From positions 1-64,000 of the forward strand of contig NZ_JBDJAW010000040.1 of NCBI RefSeq assembly GCF_039649665.1: 64,000 nt of DNA, read 5' to 3'. This DNA is from Microbispora sp. ZYX-F-249. GTDB taxonomy: Bacteria; Actinomycetota; Actinomycetes; Streptosporangiales; Streptosporangiaceae. Shown here piece after piece: positions 40,755 to 50,101 of the stretch. The number at the start of each line of letters is the position of its first letter. Position 1 is the first letter of the stretch. A program made the translations under genes and the position numbers. The notes beneath the pieces are model-generated. The model ran no database searches. It was not told where the DNA came from and was given only the letters and a program-made list of their open reading frames with translations.

Positions 40755-42515
40755 TCAGTTGCGGGGCTGCGCGCCCTCGGTGAGCGTCTGCGCGAGGGCG
40801 GCCACGGTGGGGGCGTCGAACAGCTCGGTCAGCGTCAGCTCCACACCGAGGACGGCGCGGATCCGGTTGACCAGCCGCATCCCGAGCAGCGACTGGCCGC
40901 CCAGCTCGAAGAAGCTGTCGTCCACGCCGACCCTCGGCACCCCGAGCACCTCCGCGAAGACCGAGCAGAGGAGCACCTGGGTGGGATCGGCGGGAGCCCG
41001 GTACGCCGAGCCGCCGTCGAGGTCGGGCTCGGGCAGCGCGCGGCGGTCCAGCTTGCCGTTGGGAGTGAGCGGCAGCGTGGCCATCGGGACGAACGCCGAC
41101 GGCACCATGTAGTCGGGCAGCCACTCCTTCGCGTGCGCGCGCAGGGCCGCGACGTCGAGGTCTCCGGACTCCGGCACGGCGTAGGCGATCAGACGCGTGT
41201 CCCCCGTGTCCGTCCGCCTGGCCACCACCGCGACGTTGGCCAGGCTCCGGTGACGGGCCAGGACCGCCTCGACCTCGGCGGGCTCGACCCGGAAGCCCAT
41301 GATCTTGACCTGGTCGCCGGCCCGTCCCACGAACTCCAGCAGGCCGTCGGCGTTACGGCGGACGAGGTCCCCGGTGCGGTACATCCGCCCGCCCGCGGGG
41401 CCGAAGGGGTCGGCGACGAATCGCTCGGCCGTCAGGTCGGGGCGGCCGGCGTAGCCCCGTGCCACGCCGCGGCCGGCGATGTACAGCTCCCCCGCCTCGC
41501 CGTCGGGAACCGGGGTCAGGTGCTCGTCGAGAACGTGCAGCCGCACGCCGTCCATGGCCCCGCCGACCGGCACGACCGTGCCGTCGTACGGCGCCTCGAT
41601 CGGTGCGTGGGTGGAGAACAGCGTGACCTCGGTCGCGCCGTACATGGCCCGGACCACGATGCCGGGGCAGGCCTCCAGCACCCGCCGCACCGCGCTGGGC
41701 GCGATCACGTCGCCGCCGGTCAGCACCTCGCGGACGCCGGCGAGGCTCTCCGGCGCCTCCTCCGCGACGACGCGGAACAGGCCCGCGGTGAGATGCACGG
41801 CGGTGACGCCGTTGTCGGCGATCAGCCGGCCGAGCGCGCGCACGTCGAGGTCGCCCGGGGGCGCCAGGACGATCCGCCCGCCGTGCAGGAGCGGCACCCA
41901 CAGCTCGTACGTCGAGACGTTGAAGGCGTAGGGCGCCACCATCAGCACCCGCTCGTGCCGCCCGGTCTCCCAGATCGAGTCGAACGCCAGGCCGAGCACG
42001 TCCTTGTGCTCGACGGCGACGCCCTTGGGGTGACCGGTCGACCCGGAGGTGTAGATGGTGTAGGCGAGGTCCCCCGGGTGGTCCTGCGCGTCCGGGGCCG
42101 GCTCCGGCGGCAGGCCGTGCTCGCCCCGCAGGACGACGACCTCGGCGCCCTCGGGGAGGCCGCGGCGGCGCGTGGTCTCGTCGGTGAGCAGCACCGGCGC
42201 CCCCGAGGATTCGAGGATCCACTGCATGCGGTCGAGCGGGTAGGCGGCGTGCAACGGCAGGTAGGACGCGCCCGCCTTGAGGATCCCCAGGATGGCCACC
42301 ACAAGGTCGGCGGAGCGCTCCATCAGCACCGCCACCGGCGTCTCCCGCCCGGCTCCCGCGTCGAGGAGCAGGCGAGCGAGCCGGCCGGCGCGCTCGTCCA
42401 GCTCCCGGTAGGTCAGCCGGCCGTCGGTCCAGGACACCGCCACCGCGTCGGGCGTCCGTCGCGCCTGCTCGGCGAAGCGACCGTGAACAGAACCGTGAAC
42501 GGAAGAGGTGTCCAT
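40755..42515 (-). CDS. NRPS module: adenylation domain and peptidyl carrier (A-PCP)
   Basis: A 586-residue protein: adenylation domain (~10-500) and carrier (~505-580). A3 is [12 protein letters not shown]5 YGATEVT, A7 [11 protein letters not shown]8 [21 protein letters not shown]10 TPNGKLDRR; the carrier motif LGGQSLL keeps its Ser. By hand alignment to GrsA the ten pocket residues read N-V-Y-H-L-G-M-L-F-K. The Y-H-L-G core resembles hydroxyphenylglycine codes such as D-I-F-H-L-G-L-L-C-K, but Asp235, which binds the alpha-amino group, is Asn. This suggests a 4-hydroxyphenyl acid without an amino group, and hydroxymandelate synthase is encoded two genes downstream. The ATG at 42515 follows GGAGAG. 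Confidence 0.9.
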   Translation of the reverse strand: MDTSSVHGSVHGRFAEQARRTPDAVAVSWTDGRLTYRELDERAGRLARLLLDAGAGRETPVAVLMERSADLVVAILGILKAGASYLPLHAAYPLDRMQWILESSGAPVLLTDETTRRRGLPEGAEVVVLRGEHGLPPEPAPDAQDHPGDLAYTIYTSGSTGHPKGVAVEHKDVLGLAFDSIWETGRHERVLMVAPYAFNVSTYELWVPLLHGGRIVLAPPGDLDVRALGRLIADNGVTAVHLTAGLFRVVAEEAPESLAGVREVLTGGDVIAPSAVRRVLEACPGIVVRAMYGATEVTLFSTHAPIEAPYDGTVVPVGGAMDGVRLHVLDEHLTPVPDGEAGELYIAGRGVARGYAGRPDLTAERFVADPFGPAGGRMYRTGDLVRRNADGLLEFVGRAGDQVKIMGFRVEPAEVEAVLARHRSLANVAVVARRTDTGDTRLIAYAVPESGDLDVAALRAHAKEWLPDYMVPSAFVPMATLPLTPNGKLDRRALPEPDLDGGSAYRAPADPTQVLLCSVFAEVLGVPRVGVDDSFFELGGQSLLGMRLVNRIRAVLGVELTLTELFDAPTVAALAQTLTEGAQPRN

Positions 42516-42572
42516 CACGTCTCTCCAATCGACTCGATTCCGGGCCAGAGTGACACTCGCCTGGTTTGTGGT

Positions 42573-42588
42573 GCATCTTCCGAATTGC
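42573..42588 (-). promoter_or_regulatory. Motif A upstream of the NRPS-MbtH-HmaS unit
   Basis: Minus-strand GCAATTCGGAAGATGC, 58 bp before the NRPS start. TGTCAC follows exactly 17 nt after it, within the palindrome GAGTGTCACTC. Confidence 0.65.
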
Positions 42589-42594
42589 GGCTAA

Positions 42595-43917
42595 TCACGG
42601 GAGCGGCTCCAGAGCCAGCTCCCTCTCCCGCTCCCGCTCCTCGGTGGTCGGGCCCTGCATCCGCCGTACGGCGAAGCGGAGCATCGGCGGTGCCACCAGC
42701 GACGTGACGATCGCGACGAGGACGACGATCGTGTACATCTCGCCGGACAGCACGCCGAGCCGGAGACCGGCCATCGCGATGACCACCTCGATGACCCCCC
42801 GGGCGTTGAGCCCCGCGCCCAGGGCGATCCCCTCCCAGTGCCCGAGCCTGCCGGCCCTCGCGCCGAGATAGGCGCCCGCGAACTTGCCCGCCACGGCGAC
42901 GGCGAGGACGGCCAGGGCCGCCGCCACGACCACCGGGCGGGCGAGCGCGGTCAGGTCGACGCGCAGGCCCGCCGTGGCGAAGAACAGCGGGGCGAAGACC
43001 GACATGACGACGGTGCGCAGCGACGCGAGCCGCATGCGGAGCTGCCGCCCGGACGCCGCGCCGAGAAGGATCCCGCCGAGGAACCCGCCGAAGACGGCTT
43101 CCATGCCGAGTGCCTGGGTGCCGGCCGCGCACAGGAAGACGACCAGGACGGCCACGGCGACGGTGACGCCCGACTCCGGCGACCGGGCCGACAGCCGCAG
43201 CAGCGCCGCGACGACGGGCCGTCCCACGAACGCCGCGATCGCGACCACCAGGGCGAGGTACAGCACCGACGACACCACGGAGCCGGCCCGCAGTCCGGTG
43301 GTGGCCATCGCGGAGACCACCGACAGCAGCAGCCAGCCCACGACGTCGTCGAGCGCCGACGCGTTGACGATGAGCTGGCCGACCCGCCGATGCAGCAGGC
43401 GCAGCTCCAGCAGCACCTTCGCGATGACGGGGATGGCGCTGACGCACATCGCCACGCCGAGGAACCACGCGAAGACCTGCCGGTCCCCGCCCGGCGCGAG
43501 CAGCGCCGCGGGCAGCCCGAACCCCAGCAGGACACCGCACGCGAGCGGCACCAGCAGCCCGCCCCCGCTCACGAGGAGCGACGTGGCGCCGGTGCGCCTC
43601 ATCAGGGCCAGGTCCATGCTCATCCCGGTCACCCCGACCAGGAGGAGCACGCCGATCTGGCCGACGGCGTCGAGCATGTGCGTCTGGGCCGGGTCGTGCG
43701 GCAGCAGCCATCCCGACAGGCCGGGGGCGACCTGCCCGAGCAGCGACGGTCCCAGCAGGACACCCGCGCCCAGCTCACCGATGACCGGGGGCAGGCCCAC
43801 CCGCCGCGCCGCCCGCCCGAGGGCGAGCGCGGTCCCCAGGAGCACGCCTATCTGCAGCAGCAGGAGCAGGAGCTGGTGAGCGCCGATGGGCGCCACGGGC
43901 ACTGGCGACGCATCCAT
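42595..43917 (-). CDS. Cation:proton antiporter, CPA2 family
   Basis: A 440-residue membrane protein with about 12-13 segments of the KefB/NapA type. LGRAARRVGLPPVIGELGAGVLLGPSLLG is the family opening helix pair, and NASALDDVVGWLLLSVV contains the ion-binding (N)D-D type site. It exchanges Na+ or K+ for protons. Such antiporters are regular members of glycopeptide and other antibiotic clusters, where a role in export or ion balance is presumed rather than shown. It follows the halogenase by 15 bp and shares its promoter. The C-terminus ends in a short RERERELALEPLP charged tail without a TrkA domain. Confidence 0.88.
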   Translation of the reverse strand: MDASPVPVAPIGAHQLLLLLLQIGVLLGTALALGRAARRVGLPPVIGELGAGVLLGPSLLGQVAPGLSGWLLPHDPAQTHMLDAVGQIGVLLLVGVTGMSMDLALMRRTGATSLLVSGGGLLVPLACGVLLGFGLPAALLAPGGDRQVFAWFLGVAMCVSAIPVIAKVLLELRLLHRRVGQLIVNASALDDVVGWLLLSVVSAMATTGLRAGSVVSSVLYLALVVAIAAFVGRPVVAALLRLSARSPESGVTVAVAVLVVFLCAAGTQALGMEAVFGGFLGGILLGAASGRQLRMRLASLRTVVMSVFAPLFFATAGLRVDLTALARPVVVAAALAVLAVAVAGKFAGAYLGARAGRLGHWEGIALGAGLNARGVIEVVIAMAGLRLGVLSGEMYTIVVLVAIVTSLVAPPMLRFAVRRMQGPTTEERERERELALEPLP

Positions 43918-43932
43918 GGCGGTGCGTCCGTC

Positions 43933-45324
43933 CTACGCCTCGGCGGCGGCGCCGGCCAGTTGCGGCTCCGGCTGTGGCTGCGGCTGCGGCTCCGTCTCCG
44001 TCTCCGGCTGCGTCTGCGTCTGCGGCTGCGTCTGCGTCTGCGTCTGCGGCTGCGTCTCCGGGGCGTCGAAGACGTCCGCCAGACCGGTCAGCCCGGACAG
44101 CATCGTCGCGAAGCTCATCGTCCGCGTCCGCCGCCCGTCCGGGTCCACCGCCCGATGGGCCTTGTCCCAGTACTCCTCCTTGGGACGGTTGCGGTTGTAG
44201 AAGAAGCGGATGAACTCCAGCAGCGAGCCGAGGAAGTCGCGGTAGTTGCTCTCGTACCGGTCGAGCAGGCGCTTTTCCGAGGCCGGGTCGCGCAGCACGG
44301 CGTCGAGGGTCCCCGCCAGACCGTGGGCCCCCCGGATGGCGAGGGTGACGCCCGTGGACAGGAGCGGGTCGACGAAGGCGGCGGCGTCGCCGGTCAGCGC
44401 CCACCCGGGCCCGTGGAACCGCCGGCAGGTGTACGACCAGTCGCGGGTGCTGCGGAAGCCGCTCGCACGGACCGCCCCCTCGGTGAGGGCCTTGACCTCC
44501 TGCGTGCGCTCCATCTCGGAGAAGTAGAGCTCTTCAAGGCTCTTGCCGGACTTCTTGTACTCCTCCACCGGAGTGACGTAGCCGACGCTGACCGTGCCGT
44601 CCGACAACGGGATGAACCAGAACCAGCCGTTCGGCCGGTTCTCGGTGAGGATGTCGCCCGCCCGGTCGCCCTCGTACGTGCGGCAGCCCTGGAAGTACGT
44701 CCAGACGGCGATGTTGCGCAGGTCCTCGTGCCACTCGATGAGGTCGAACCGGCGCGCCAGAACGTGCGCCTGGCCGGAGGCGTCGACCAGCATCCGGCAG
44801 CCGACCGTGCGCGGCTCGGTCTCGCCCTTCCGGGTGTAGGAGACGCCCACGACCCGGTCGCCGTCGAACACGGGCTCACGGAAGGTGGCCTCCTCCACGA
44901 CCTGGGCGCCCAGCTCCCGCGCCCGGGTGAGGAGCAGGGCGTCGAAGTCGGCCCGGCGCACCTGGTAGGAGTACTCGTAGCGGGACGCCTCGGAGAAGCG
45001 GAACCCCCAGATCGCCTGCCCGTCCTCGCCCTTGCTGCCGAGCGCCCGCCAGCCCTTGGGCACGGTGTCGTTCTTGCCCCACAGGAGCGTGCCGCCGTAC
45101 TTCTTGGTGAAGCCCAGCGCGTCGAGCCGCTCCCGCAGGCCCAGCTCCTCGATCGCGGGAAGCACGCCGGTGATCAGCGACTCACCGATGTGGTACCGGG
45201 GGAACTTCTCCCGCTCCAGAACCAGCACGCGGTGGCCCCGCCGCGCCAGCAGTCCCGCGGTGGTGGCCCCTCCGGGGCCGCCCCCGACAACGACCACGTC
45301 GAAATCGTCGGTGGGATCGATCAC
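43933..45324 (-). CDS. FADH2-dependent halogenase
   Basis: A 463-residue flavin halogenase. VVVVGGGPGGATTAGLLARRG binds FAD, NGWFWFIPL is the WxWxIP halogenase motif, and GDAAAFVDPLLSTGVTLAIRGA closes the FAD site. It resembles the group that chlorinates carrier-tethered phenols (SgcC3, CndH) rather than the free-tryptophan enzymes, which are longer. The obvious substrate is the hydroxymandelyl unit on the PCP. The last ~40 residues are a Gln/Pro/Thr/Glu hexanucleotide-repeat tail outside the fold. The GTG at 45324 follows GGAGGAA. A reduced-flavin supplier is not encoded in the window. Confidence 0.9.
   Translation of the reverse strand: MIDPTDDFDVVVVGGGPGGATTAGLLARRGHRVLVLEREKFPRYHIGESLITGVLPAIEELGLRERLDALGFTKKYGGTLLWGKNDTVPKGWRALGSKGEDGQAIWGFRFSEASRYEYSYQVRRADFDALLLTRARELGAQVVEEATFREPVFDGDRVVGVSYTRKGETEPRTVGCRMLVDASGQAHVLARRFDLIEWHEDLRNIAVWTYFQGCRTYEGDRAGDILTENRPNGWFWFIPLSDGTVSVGYVTPVEEYKKSGKSLEELYFSEMERTQEVKALTEGAVRASGFRSTRDWSYTCRRFHGPGWALTGDAAAFVDPLLSTGVTLAIRGAHGLAGTLDAVLRDPASEKRLLDRYESNYRDFLGSLLEFIRFFYNRNRPKEEYWDKAHRAVDPDGRRTRTMSFATMLSGLTGLADVFDAPETQPQTQTQTQPQTQTQPETETEPQPQPQPEPQLAGAAAEA
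43961..44060 (-). repeat. Hexanucleotide microsatellite at the 3' end of the halogenase gene
   Basis: About sixteen degenerate copies of 6-bp units of the GGCTGC/GTCTGC type. On the coding strand they encode alternating PQ, TQ, TE and PE dipeptides. The in-frame period makes copy-number slippage tolerable. Confidence 0.85.
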
Positions 45325-45406
45325 TGGTTTCCTCCGATCTAGCGAGTGACTGCCGGGCCCGGCCCGGCAGGTACGCTGCAAGGGTCACATTTGCCCTGGT
45401 CATCCC

Positions 45407-45422
45407 GCATCTCCTCGATTGC
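45407..45422 (-). promoter_or_regulatory. Motif A upstream of the halogenase-antiporter unit
   Basis: Minus-strand GCAATCGAGGAGATGC, 83 bp before the halogenase start, with TGTGAC exactly 17 nt after the box. It matches the FkbM copy in all 16 bases. Confidence 0.65.
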
Positions 45423-45514
45423 GGAACGCCCCGCGGACGCGACGACGCCGCTCCCGTCCCGCCGTGCGGCGGGGGGAAGCGGCGTCGAGAGGGGGCGGGG
45501 GGTGGTCCGGCCGT

Positions 45515-47128
45515 TCAGTCGAGCACCTTCTGCAGGGCGGGCTCCCCCGGGCCGCCGGGCGCCTCGGACGACTCCGCGGAGTCCGGCGTCCCGGCCTTGT
45601 CCTCCTGGCCCACCGGCGGCACGTGCCTGAGCACCGTCGCGATGAGCACGGCCACGGCGGCCAGCAGGACGGCGCCGATCGCCGCGATCGTGTGCAGGCC
45701 GCTGGTGAACGCCTCGCGCGCGGCGGTGAGCAGAGCCGAGCCGAGCTGCCCGGGAAGCGTCGCGGCCGCGGCGGCGGCGCCCGCGATGCTGTCGTCGGCG
45801 GCCTTGGCGGCCTGGGCCGGCAGACCGTCGGGCAGTGCGCCGGAGACCTGCGTCCGGTAGACGGCGGTGCCGATGGTGCCGAGCAGCGCCATGCCGAGCG
45901 TGCCGCCGAACTCGTTGCTCATCTGCGCCAGCGAGCCCGCGGACCCGGCCTTCTCCGGCGGGGCGGAGCCGACCACCAGGTTGGTGCCCAGCGCCACGAG
46001 CGCGGAGCCGCAGAAGGAGACGAGGGCGAAGCCGATGACCAGCGTCGCGGTCCCGGACTCCGCGCTGATCTGCGTGAAGGCCACGAGGACGGCCGCGACG
46101 ACGGCCATGCCCGCCGAGATGACGTACGCCGGACGGATCTTGGTCGCCAGCTTGGGCATCACCATGAAGCCGGCGGTGGCCCCGGCCATGCCGGGCAGCG
46201 TGGCGACGGCCGCCTGCAGCGTCGACATGCCCTGCACGACCTGGAAGTAGAGCATCATGAACAGCATCAGGCCGCCACCGGTCACGCTGTAGCTGAGCTG
46301 GCTGCCCAGCGCGGTGCTGAACGCGCGGTTGCGGAACAGGCCGAGGTCGAGCAGCGGGTCGGCCAGCTTGCGCTGACGGCGCCCGAACAGCACGCCGACG
46401 ACCAGGCCGGCCACGAGCGCCACGGTCGGCACCGTCTGCCACCCGTGCCGGGCCAGCTCCTTGATGCCGTACACGATCGGCAGCATGGTGCCCAGCGACA
46501 GCACGACGCTGAGCGGGTCCAGCCGGCCGGAGTTCCCGTCGCGGTATTCGGGCAGCAGGGTGGGGCCCACGATCAGCAGCAGCGCCATCAGCGGCACGGC
46601 CAGCAGGAACACCGATCCCCACCAGAAGTGCTCGAGCAGCACGCCGCTGATGATCGGGCCGACGATCGCGCCGAGGGTGAAGGTGCCGCCCCACAGGCCG
46701 AAGGCCGCGGCGCGCTGCTTGGCGTCCTGGAACATGTTGGTGATCAGCGCCAGGGTCGAGGGCATCAGGGTGGCGCCCGCGATGCCCAGCAGCGCCCGTG
46801 CGGCGATGAGCATGCCGGGGCTCGTCGAGTAGGCGGTGAGCACCGACGCGACGCCGAAGGTGGCGGCGCCGGTCAGCAGCAGCCGGCGCCGGCCGATGCG
46901 GTCGCCCAGGGTTCCCATCGTGACCAGGAAGCCGGCGAGCATGAAGCCGTAGACGTCCATGATCCACAGCTGCTGGACGCCGTCGGCGCCGAGGTCCGCG
47001 CTGAGCTTCGGCAGCGCCAGCAGCAGCACGAACAGGTCGATGGAGACGATGAAGGTGGGCAGGGTGAGCACCGCCAGCCCGGCCCATTCGCGCCGCCCGG
47101 CCTTGGGGGGCGCTTCGGTCACAGTCAC
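45515..47128 (-). CDS. DHA2-family (EmrB/QacA-type) MFS efflux transporter
   Basis: A 537-residue transporter with about 14 hydrophobic segments. FIVSIDLFVLLLALPKLSADLG is helix 1, LWIMDVYGFMLAGFLVTMGTLGDRIGRRRLLLTGA contains motif A (GxLGDRIGRRR), and a proline/glycine helix 5 (GIAGATLMPSTLALI) carries motif C. It exports drugs by proton antiport and is a likely self-resistance pump for the product. The GTG start at 47128 lies 67 bp after the solute-binding protein gene, so the two are probably co-transcribed from the motif-A box at 48713. The cytosolic C-terminus is acidic. Confidence 0.9.
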   Translation of the reverse strand: MTVTEAPPKAGRREWAGLAVLTLPTFIVSIDLFVLLLALPKLSADLGADGVQQLWIMDVYGFMLAGFLVTMGTLGDRIGRRRLLLTGAATFGVASVLTAYSTSPGMLIAARALLGIAGATLMPSTLALITNMFQDAKQRAAAFGLWGGTFTLGAIVGPIISGVLLEHFWWGSVFLLAVPLMALLLIVGPTLLPEYRDGNSGRLDPLSVVLSLGTMLPIVYGIKELARHGWQTVPTVALVAGLVVGVLFGRRQRKLADPLLDLGLFRNRAFSTALGSQLSYSVTGGGLMLFMMLYFQVVQGMSTLQAAVATLPGMAGATAGFMVMPKLATKIRPAYVISAGMAVVAAVLVAFTQISAESGTATLVIGFALVSFCGSALVALGTNLVVGSAPPEKAGSAGSLAQMSNEFGGTLGMALLGTIGTAVYRTQVSGALPDGLPAQAAKAADDSIAGAAAAAATLPGQLGSALLTAAREAFTSGLHTIAAIGAVLLAAVAVLIATVLRHVPPVGQEDKAGTPDSAESSEAPGGPGEPALQKVLD

Positions 47129-47195
47129 GTTGTCCGTCCTTTCCTTCTGCTCGCGGCCGGCGGTCCGACCGTCGTCGCTGGCGGCGGCGCCGCCC

Positions 47196-48614
47196 TTACC
47201 CGCGGCTGAGCTGGACCACGTTCTCCAGGTCCGCGCCGGAGTACGGCTCGGCGTCCCGGAAGTACTCGACCCGCACGCTCTCGGGGCGGCGCGGACCGGT
47301 CCCCCGCGCGTCGGCGCGGTAGGCGTCCAGGAGCTCCTGCGCCTCGGCCGTGGCCTGCGTGAACCTCGCGACCGGGTCCGCGTCGTGGAGCAGCACGTCG
47401 GCCATGGCCCGGGTCATGACGTCCTGGACCCCCGCGAAGTCCCCGAACAACGGCCCCCAGACGGGAGGCGCCCCCGCCGCCCCGGCGGGCGCCGCCCCGG
47501 GCGGGTAGGACCTGAGCTGGTCGCCGGCCACCCGGTGGTAGGGATGCCTGTCGTACCAGCCCTCCTGCTCCAGCAGCGCCGTGGACGCGCCGGTGACGGG
47601 GATGAAGCTGTTGATCTTGTGCTGGTCGGCGGCGTTGCGCGCGTTGTGCATGTACTGCAGGAACGCCAGCGCGCCGTCCCGGGTCCTCTCGTCGAGGCCG
47701 TCGGCCAGCCACAGCGAGGTGCCGGCGATCGCGTTGGCGGCGTAGGGGACCTCGTCGTTGACCGGGAACCGGCCCACCTCGATCTCGAAGCCGGCGTTCT
47801 CCGCCGCCTGGACCATGTAGTTGAGGTCGTTGGAGGACGTGATGCGGAAGGCGACCTCCTGGGTGGCGAACGCCTTGAGGTTGCCCTCCCAGTCCGGGAT
47901 CTTCCCGGTGTAGAGGTAGTGGCCCTTGCGGTGCAGCCGCCGCCACCACTCGACCCAGGCCAGCATCTCGGGGGTGGCCAGGTCGACCGTCGTGGCGGGC
48001 GCCGACCGCCCGTTGTCGTTGTCCACCAGCCGGCCGCCCTGCACCGCGAGGGCCTGCTGGAAGAACAGGCCGTGGTTGGCCCACGTGATGGTGTGCGACG
48101 GCCCGCCGGGCAGTGCCGCGACCGCGTCGCACGCGGCCTCCACCTCCGCCCAGGTGGCCGGGAGTCTGGTGACGCCGGCCCGGTCGAGCAGGGTGCGGTT
48201 CGCGTACAGGAGCATCGTGGTCGCGACCGAGGGCATCGAGGTCAGGTCGCCCTGGTAGGTGTAGTAGCCGCGCACGGCCGGGATGAGGTCGTCGATCACG
48301 ACCGGCTCCCCCAGGATCTCCGTGCGCCCGCCGATGGCCTTCTCCACCGAGGTGAACACGGGCCTGCCGTCGGGGCCCACCAGGTCCCTGATGGCCCGGC
48401 TGACGTAGAAGTAGCACTCGGCGACGGCGGGCGGCCGGCCGTGCGCGGCGGCCCGGGCGATCTCCAGCGGGAGCTCGCGGAAGTCGTGTCCCTTGATCTC
48501 CACCGCGTACTCGGGGTGCGCCTCGCCGAACTCGCGCGCCATCCGCCTCATCCGGTCCATGTAGCCGGGAAAGGTGAGGTCGGCGACCCAGACGTCGATG
48601 ACCGTTCTGCTCAT
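47196..48614 (-). CDS. Family 1 extracellular solute-binding-type protein without signal peptide
   Basis: A 472-residue protein with the fold of sugar ABC solute-binding proteins: VIDVWVADLTFPGYMDRMRRMAREFGEAHPEYAVEIKG, SMPSVATTMLLYANRTLLDRAGV (family block) and FPVNDEVPYAANAIAGTSLWLADG. Normal members have a lipoprotein or Sec signal; this one starts MSRTVIDVWV directly at the first strand, with GGAAGAG before the ATG, and no upstream in-frame signal sequence. No permease or ATPase is nearby. A cytosolic binding role, for example sequestering the product or an intermediate, is my inference. It is encoded upstream of the efflux gene. Confidence 0.78.
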   Translation of the reverse strand: MSRTVIDVWVADLTFPGYMDRMRRMAREFGEAHPEYAVEIKGHDFRELPLEIARAAAHGRPPAVAECYFYVSRAIRDLVGPDGRPVFTSVEKAIGGRTEILGEPVVIDDLIPAVRGYYTYQGDLTSMPSVATTMLLYANRTLLDRAGVTRLPATWAEVEAACDAVAALPGGPSHTITWANHGLFFQQALAVQGGRLVDNDNGRSAPATTVDLATPEMLAWVEWWRRLHRKGHYLYTGKIPDWEGNLKAFATQEVAFRITSSNDLNYMVQAAENAGFEIEVGRFPVNDEVPYAANAIAGTSLWLADGLDERTRDGALAFLQYMHNARNAADQHKINSFIPVTGASTALLEQEGWYDRHPYHRVAGDQLRSYPPGAAPAGAAGAPPVWGPLFGDFAGVQDVMTRAMADVLLHDADPVARFTQATAEAQELLDAYRADARGTGPRRPESVRVEYFRDAEPYSGADLENVVQLSRG

Positions 48615-48712
48615 CGCTTGCTCTCTTCCTGCTCGTGGGAATGACAGGCCCGAGGAGCCCGAGCAGCCGCGGGGCGACTCGAGCACCACGATGGCCCTCC
48701 GGGCGGCGCCGC

Positions 48713-48728
48713 GCTTCCTCTCGATTGC
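48713..48728 (-). promoter_or_regulatory. Motif A upstream of the binding protein-transporter unit
   Basis: Minus-strand GCAATCGAGAGGAAGC, 99 bp before the start and 13 bp past the epoxide hydrolase stop. Confidence 0.5.
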
Positions 48729-48741
48729 TCTGTCCGGCCCG

Positions 48742-49896
48742 TCATCGCAGCGTCCGGCAGAAGACCCTGATGTCCTCCACCAGAAGGTCCGGCTGCTCCA
48801 GTGCGGCGAAGTGGCCGCCGCGGTCGAACTCGGTCCAGTGGCTGATGCTCGGGTAGTCCCGCTCCGCGAAGGACCGGATCGGGACGAAGAGGTCGTGGGG
48901 GAAGACCGCCACGCCGACCGGCGCGTTCACCGGCGGCGGCGGCGTCCCCGCGACGGCCTGCCGTACCCCCTCGGCGCCCTCGTAGTAGAACTGGGCGGAG
49001 GAGCCCGCGGTCGCGGTGAGCCAGTAGATCGAGACGATCGTGAGGAGCGCGTCCCTGTCGATCGCGTCCTCGGGCGACTTGACCGAGTCGGTCCACTCCC
49101 AGAACTTCTCCGTGATCCAGGCGAGCTGCCCGGCCGGGGAGTCGGTCAGCGCGTAGGCGAGCGTCTGCGGCCGGGTCGCCATGATCTTCATGTAGCCGGA
49201 CTGGTCCTGGTCGAAGCGGGCCAGCCGGCCGAGGCGCTCCCGGTCGCCCTCGTCGAGCGCGGCGATCTCGGCGGGGTCCCCCGAGGGGAACGTCATGAGC
49301 ATGTTGACGTGCACCCCCGCCACGCTCCCCGGGTCGATCGCGCCCAGGACGAGCGAGATCGGCGAACCGGCGTCGCCGCCCTGCGCGACGTACCGGTCGT
49401 ACCCGAGTCGCCGCATCAGCTCGGCCCACGCGTTCGCGATGCGCGGCACGTCCCATCCGGTCTGGGTCAGCGGCCGGGAGAAGCCGTAGCCGGGGATCGA
49501 CGGGATGACGACGTGAAAGGCGTCGGCCGGGTCCCCGCCGTGGGCGCGGGGATCGGTCAGCGGCCCGATGACGTCGAGGAACTCGGCGACCGAGCCGGGC
49601 CAGCCGTGCGTGATCAGCAGCGGGAGCGCGTCCGGCTCCGGCGACCTGACGTGCAGGAAGTGCACGGTCGCGCCGTCGATCTCGGTGACGAACTGCGGAT
49701 ACCGGTTCAGCCGGGCCTCCGCGGCCCGCCAGTCGAATTCCGTTCTCCAGTACTCGGCGAGTTCCTTCAGGTGGGCCAGCGGCACACCCCGCTCCCAGCC
49801 GACGCCGGGCAGCTCGTCCGGCCAGCGGGTGTCGGCGAGCCGGCGCCGCAGATCGTCGAGGTCGGCTTGCGGGATGTCGATGCGGAAGGGGCGCAT
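48742..49896 (-). CDS. Epoxide hydrolase with EHN domain
   Basis: A 384-residue alpha/beta epoxide hydrolase. The N-terminal EHN domain ([23 protein letters not shown]) lies over the active site. [14 protein letters not shown] is the HGWPG oxyanion motif, [17 protein letters not shown] contains the nucleophilic Asp, and [16 protein letters not shown] the catalytic His. Homologues in enediyne clusters (SgcF, NcsF, KedF) open core epoxides to diols. This is one of several genes tying the cluster to that group, although an arene or alkene epoxide made by a P450 would also do. Start 49896; motif A 99 bp upstream. Confidence 0.88.
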   Translation of the reverse strand: MRPFRIDIPQADLDDLRRRLADTRWPDELPGVGWERGVPLAHLKELAEYWRTEFDWRAAEARLNRYPQFVTEIDGATVHFLHVRSPEPDALPLLITHGWPGSVAEFLDVIGPLTDPRAHGGDPADAFHVVIPSIPGYGFSRPLTQTGWDVPRIANAWAELMRRLGYDRYVAQGGDAGSPISLVLGAIDPGSVAGVHVNMLMTFPSGDPAEIAALDEGDRERLGRLARFDQDQSGYMKIMATRPQTLAYALTDSPAGQLAWITEKFWEWTDSVKSPEDAIDRDALLTIVSIYWLTATAGSSAQFYYEGAEGVRQAVAGTPPPPVNAPVGVAVFPHDLFVPIRSFAERDYPSISHWTEFDRGGHFAALEQPDLLVEDIRVFCRTLR

Positions 49897-49994
49897 AGGT
49901 GCTCCGATCACTGCGGGCGGGTCGGAAGCGCACGCCGGAAAGGCGCCGTTTCGCGGAGATGCACTGGCATGGTGCGCCGGGCCCGACCCGCCGG

Positions 49995-50010
49995 GCATCT
50001 CCTGAATTGC
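49995..50010 (-). promoter_or_regulatory. Motif A, minus strand, for epoxide hydrolase
   Basis: GCAATTCAGGAGATGC, 99 bp before the epoxide hydrolase ATG; GCGCAC occupies the second-box register. Confidence 0.55.
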
Positions 50011-50022
50011 CCCAGGCGGGAG

Positions 50023-50038
50023 CGCAAAGGGGAAGATG
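50023..50038 (+). promoter_or_regulatory. Motif A, plus strand, for the methyltransferase unit
   Basis: GCAAAGGGGAAGATGC, 12 bp from its back-to-back partner on the other strand; GTGAC stands in the second-box register. The methyltransferase ATG is 64 bp away. Confidence 0.55.
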
Positions 50039-50101
50039 CCCGCCCGAGACCGCGACGGTGACGATGGCGTTCCGGCGCCTTTTCCCCGAAGGGACGCGCA
50101 C

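Noticed and set aside
49897-50010. In-frame N-terminal extension of the epoxide hydrolase starting at the ATG inside motif A
   Set aside because: The motif also occurs without any ATG at other genes, and the extension is not part of the EHN family; the start at 49896 matches the family.
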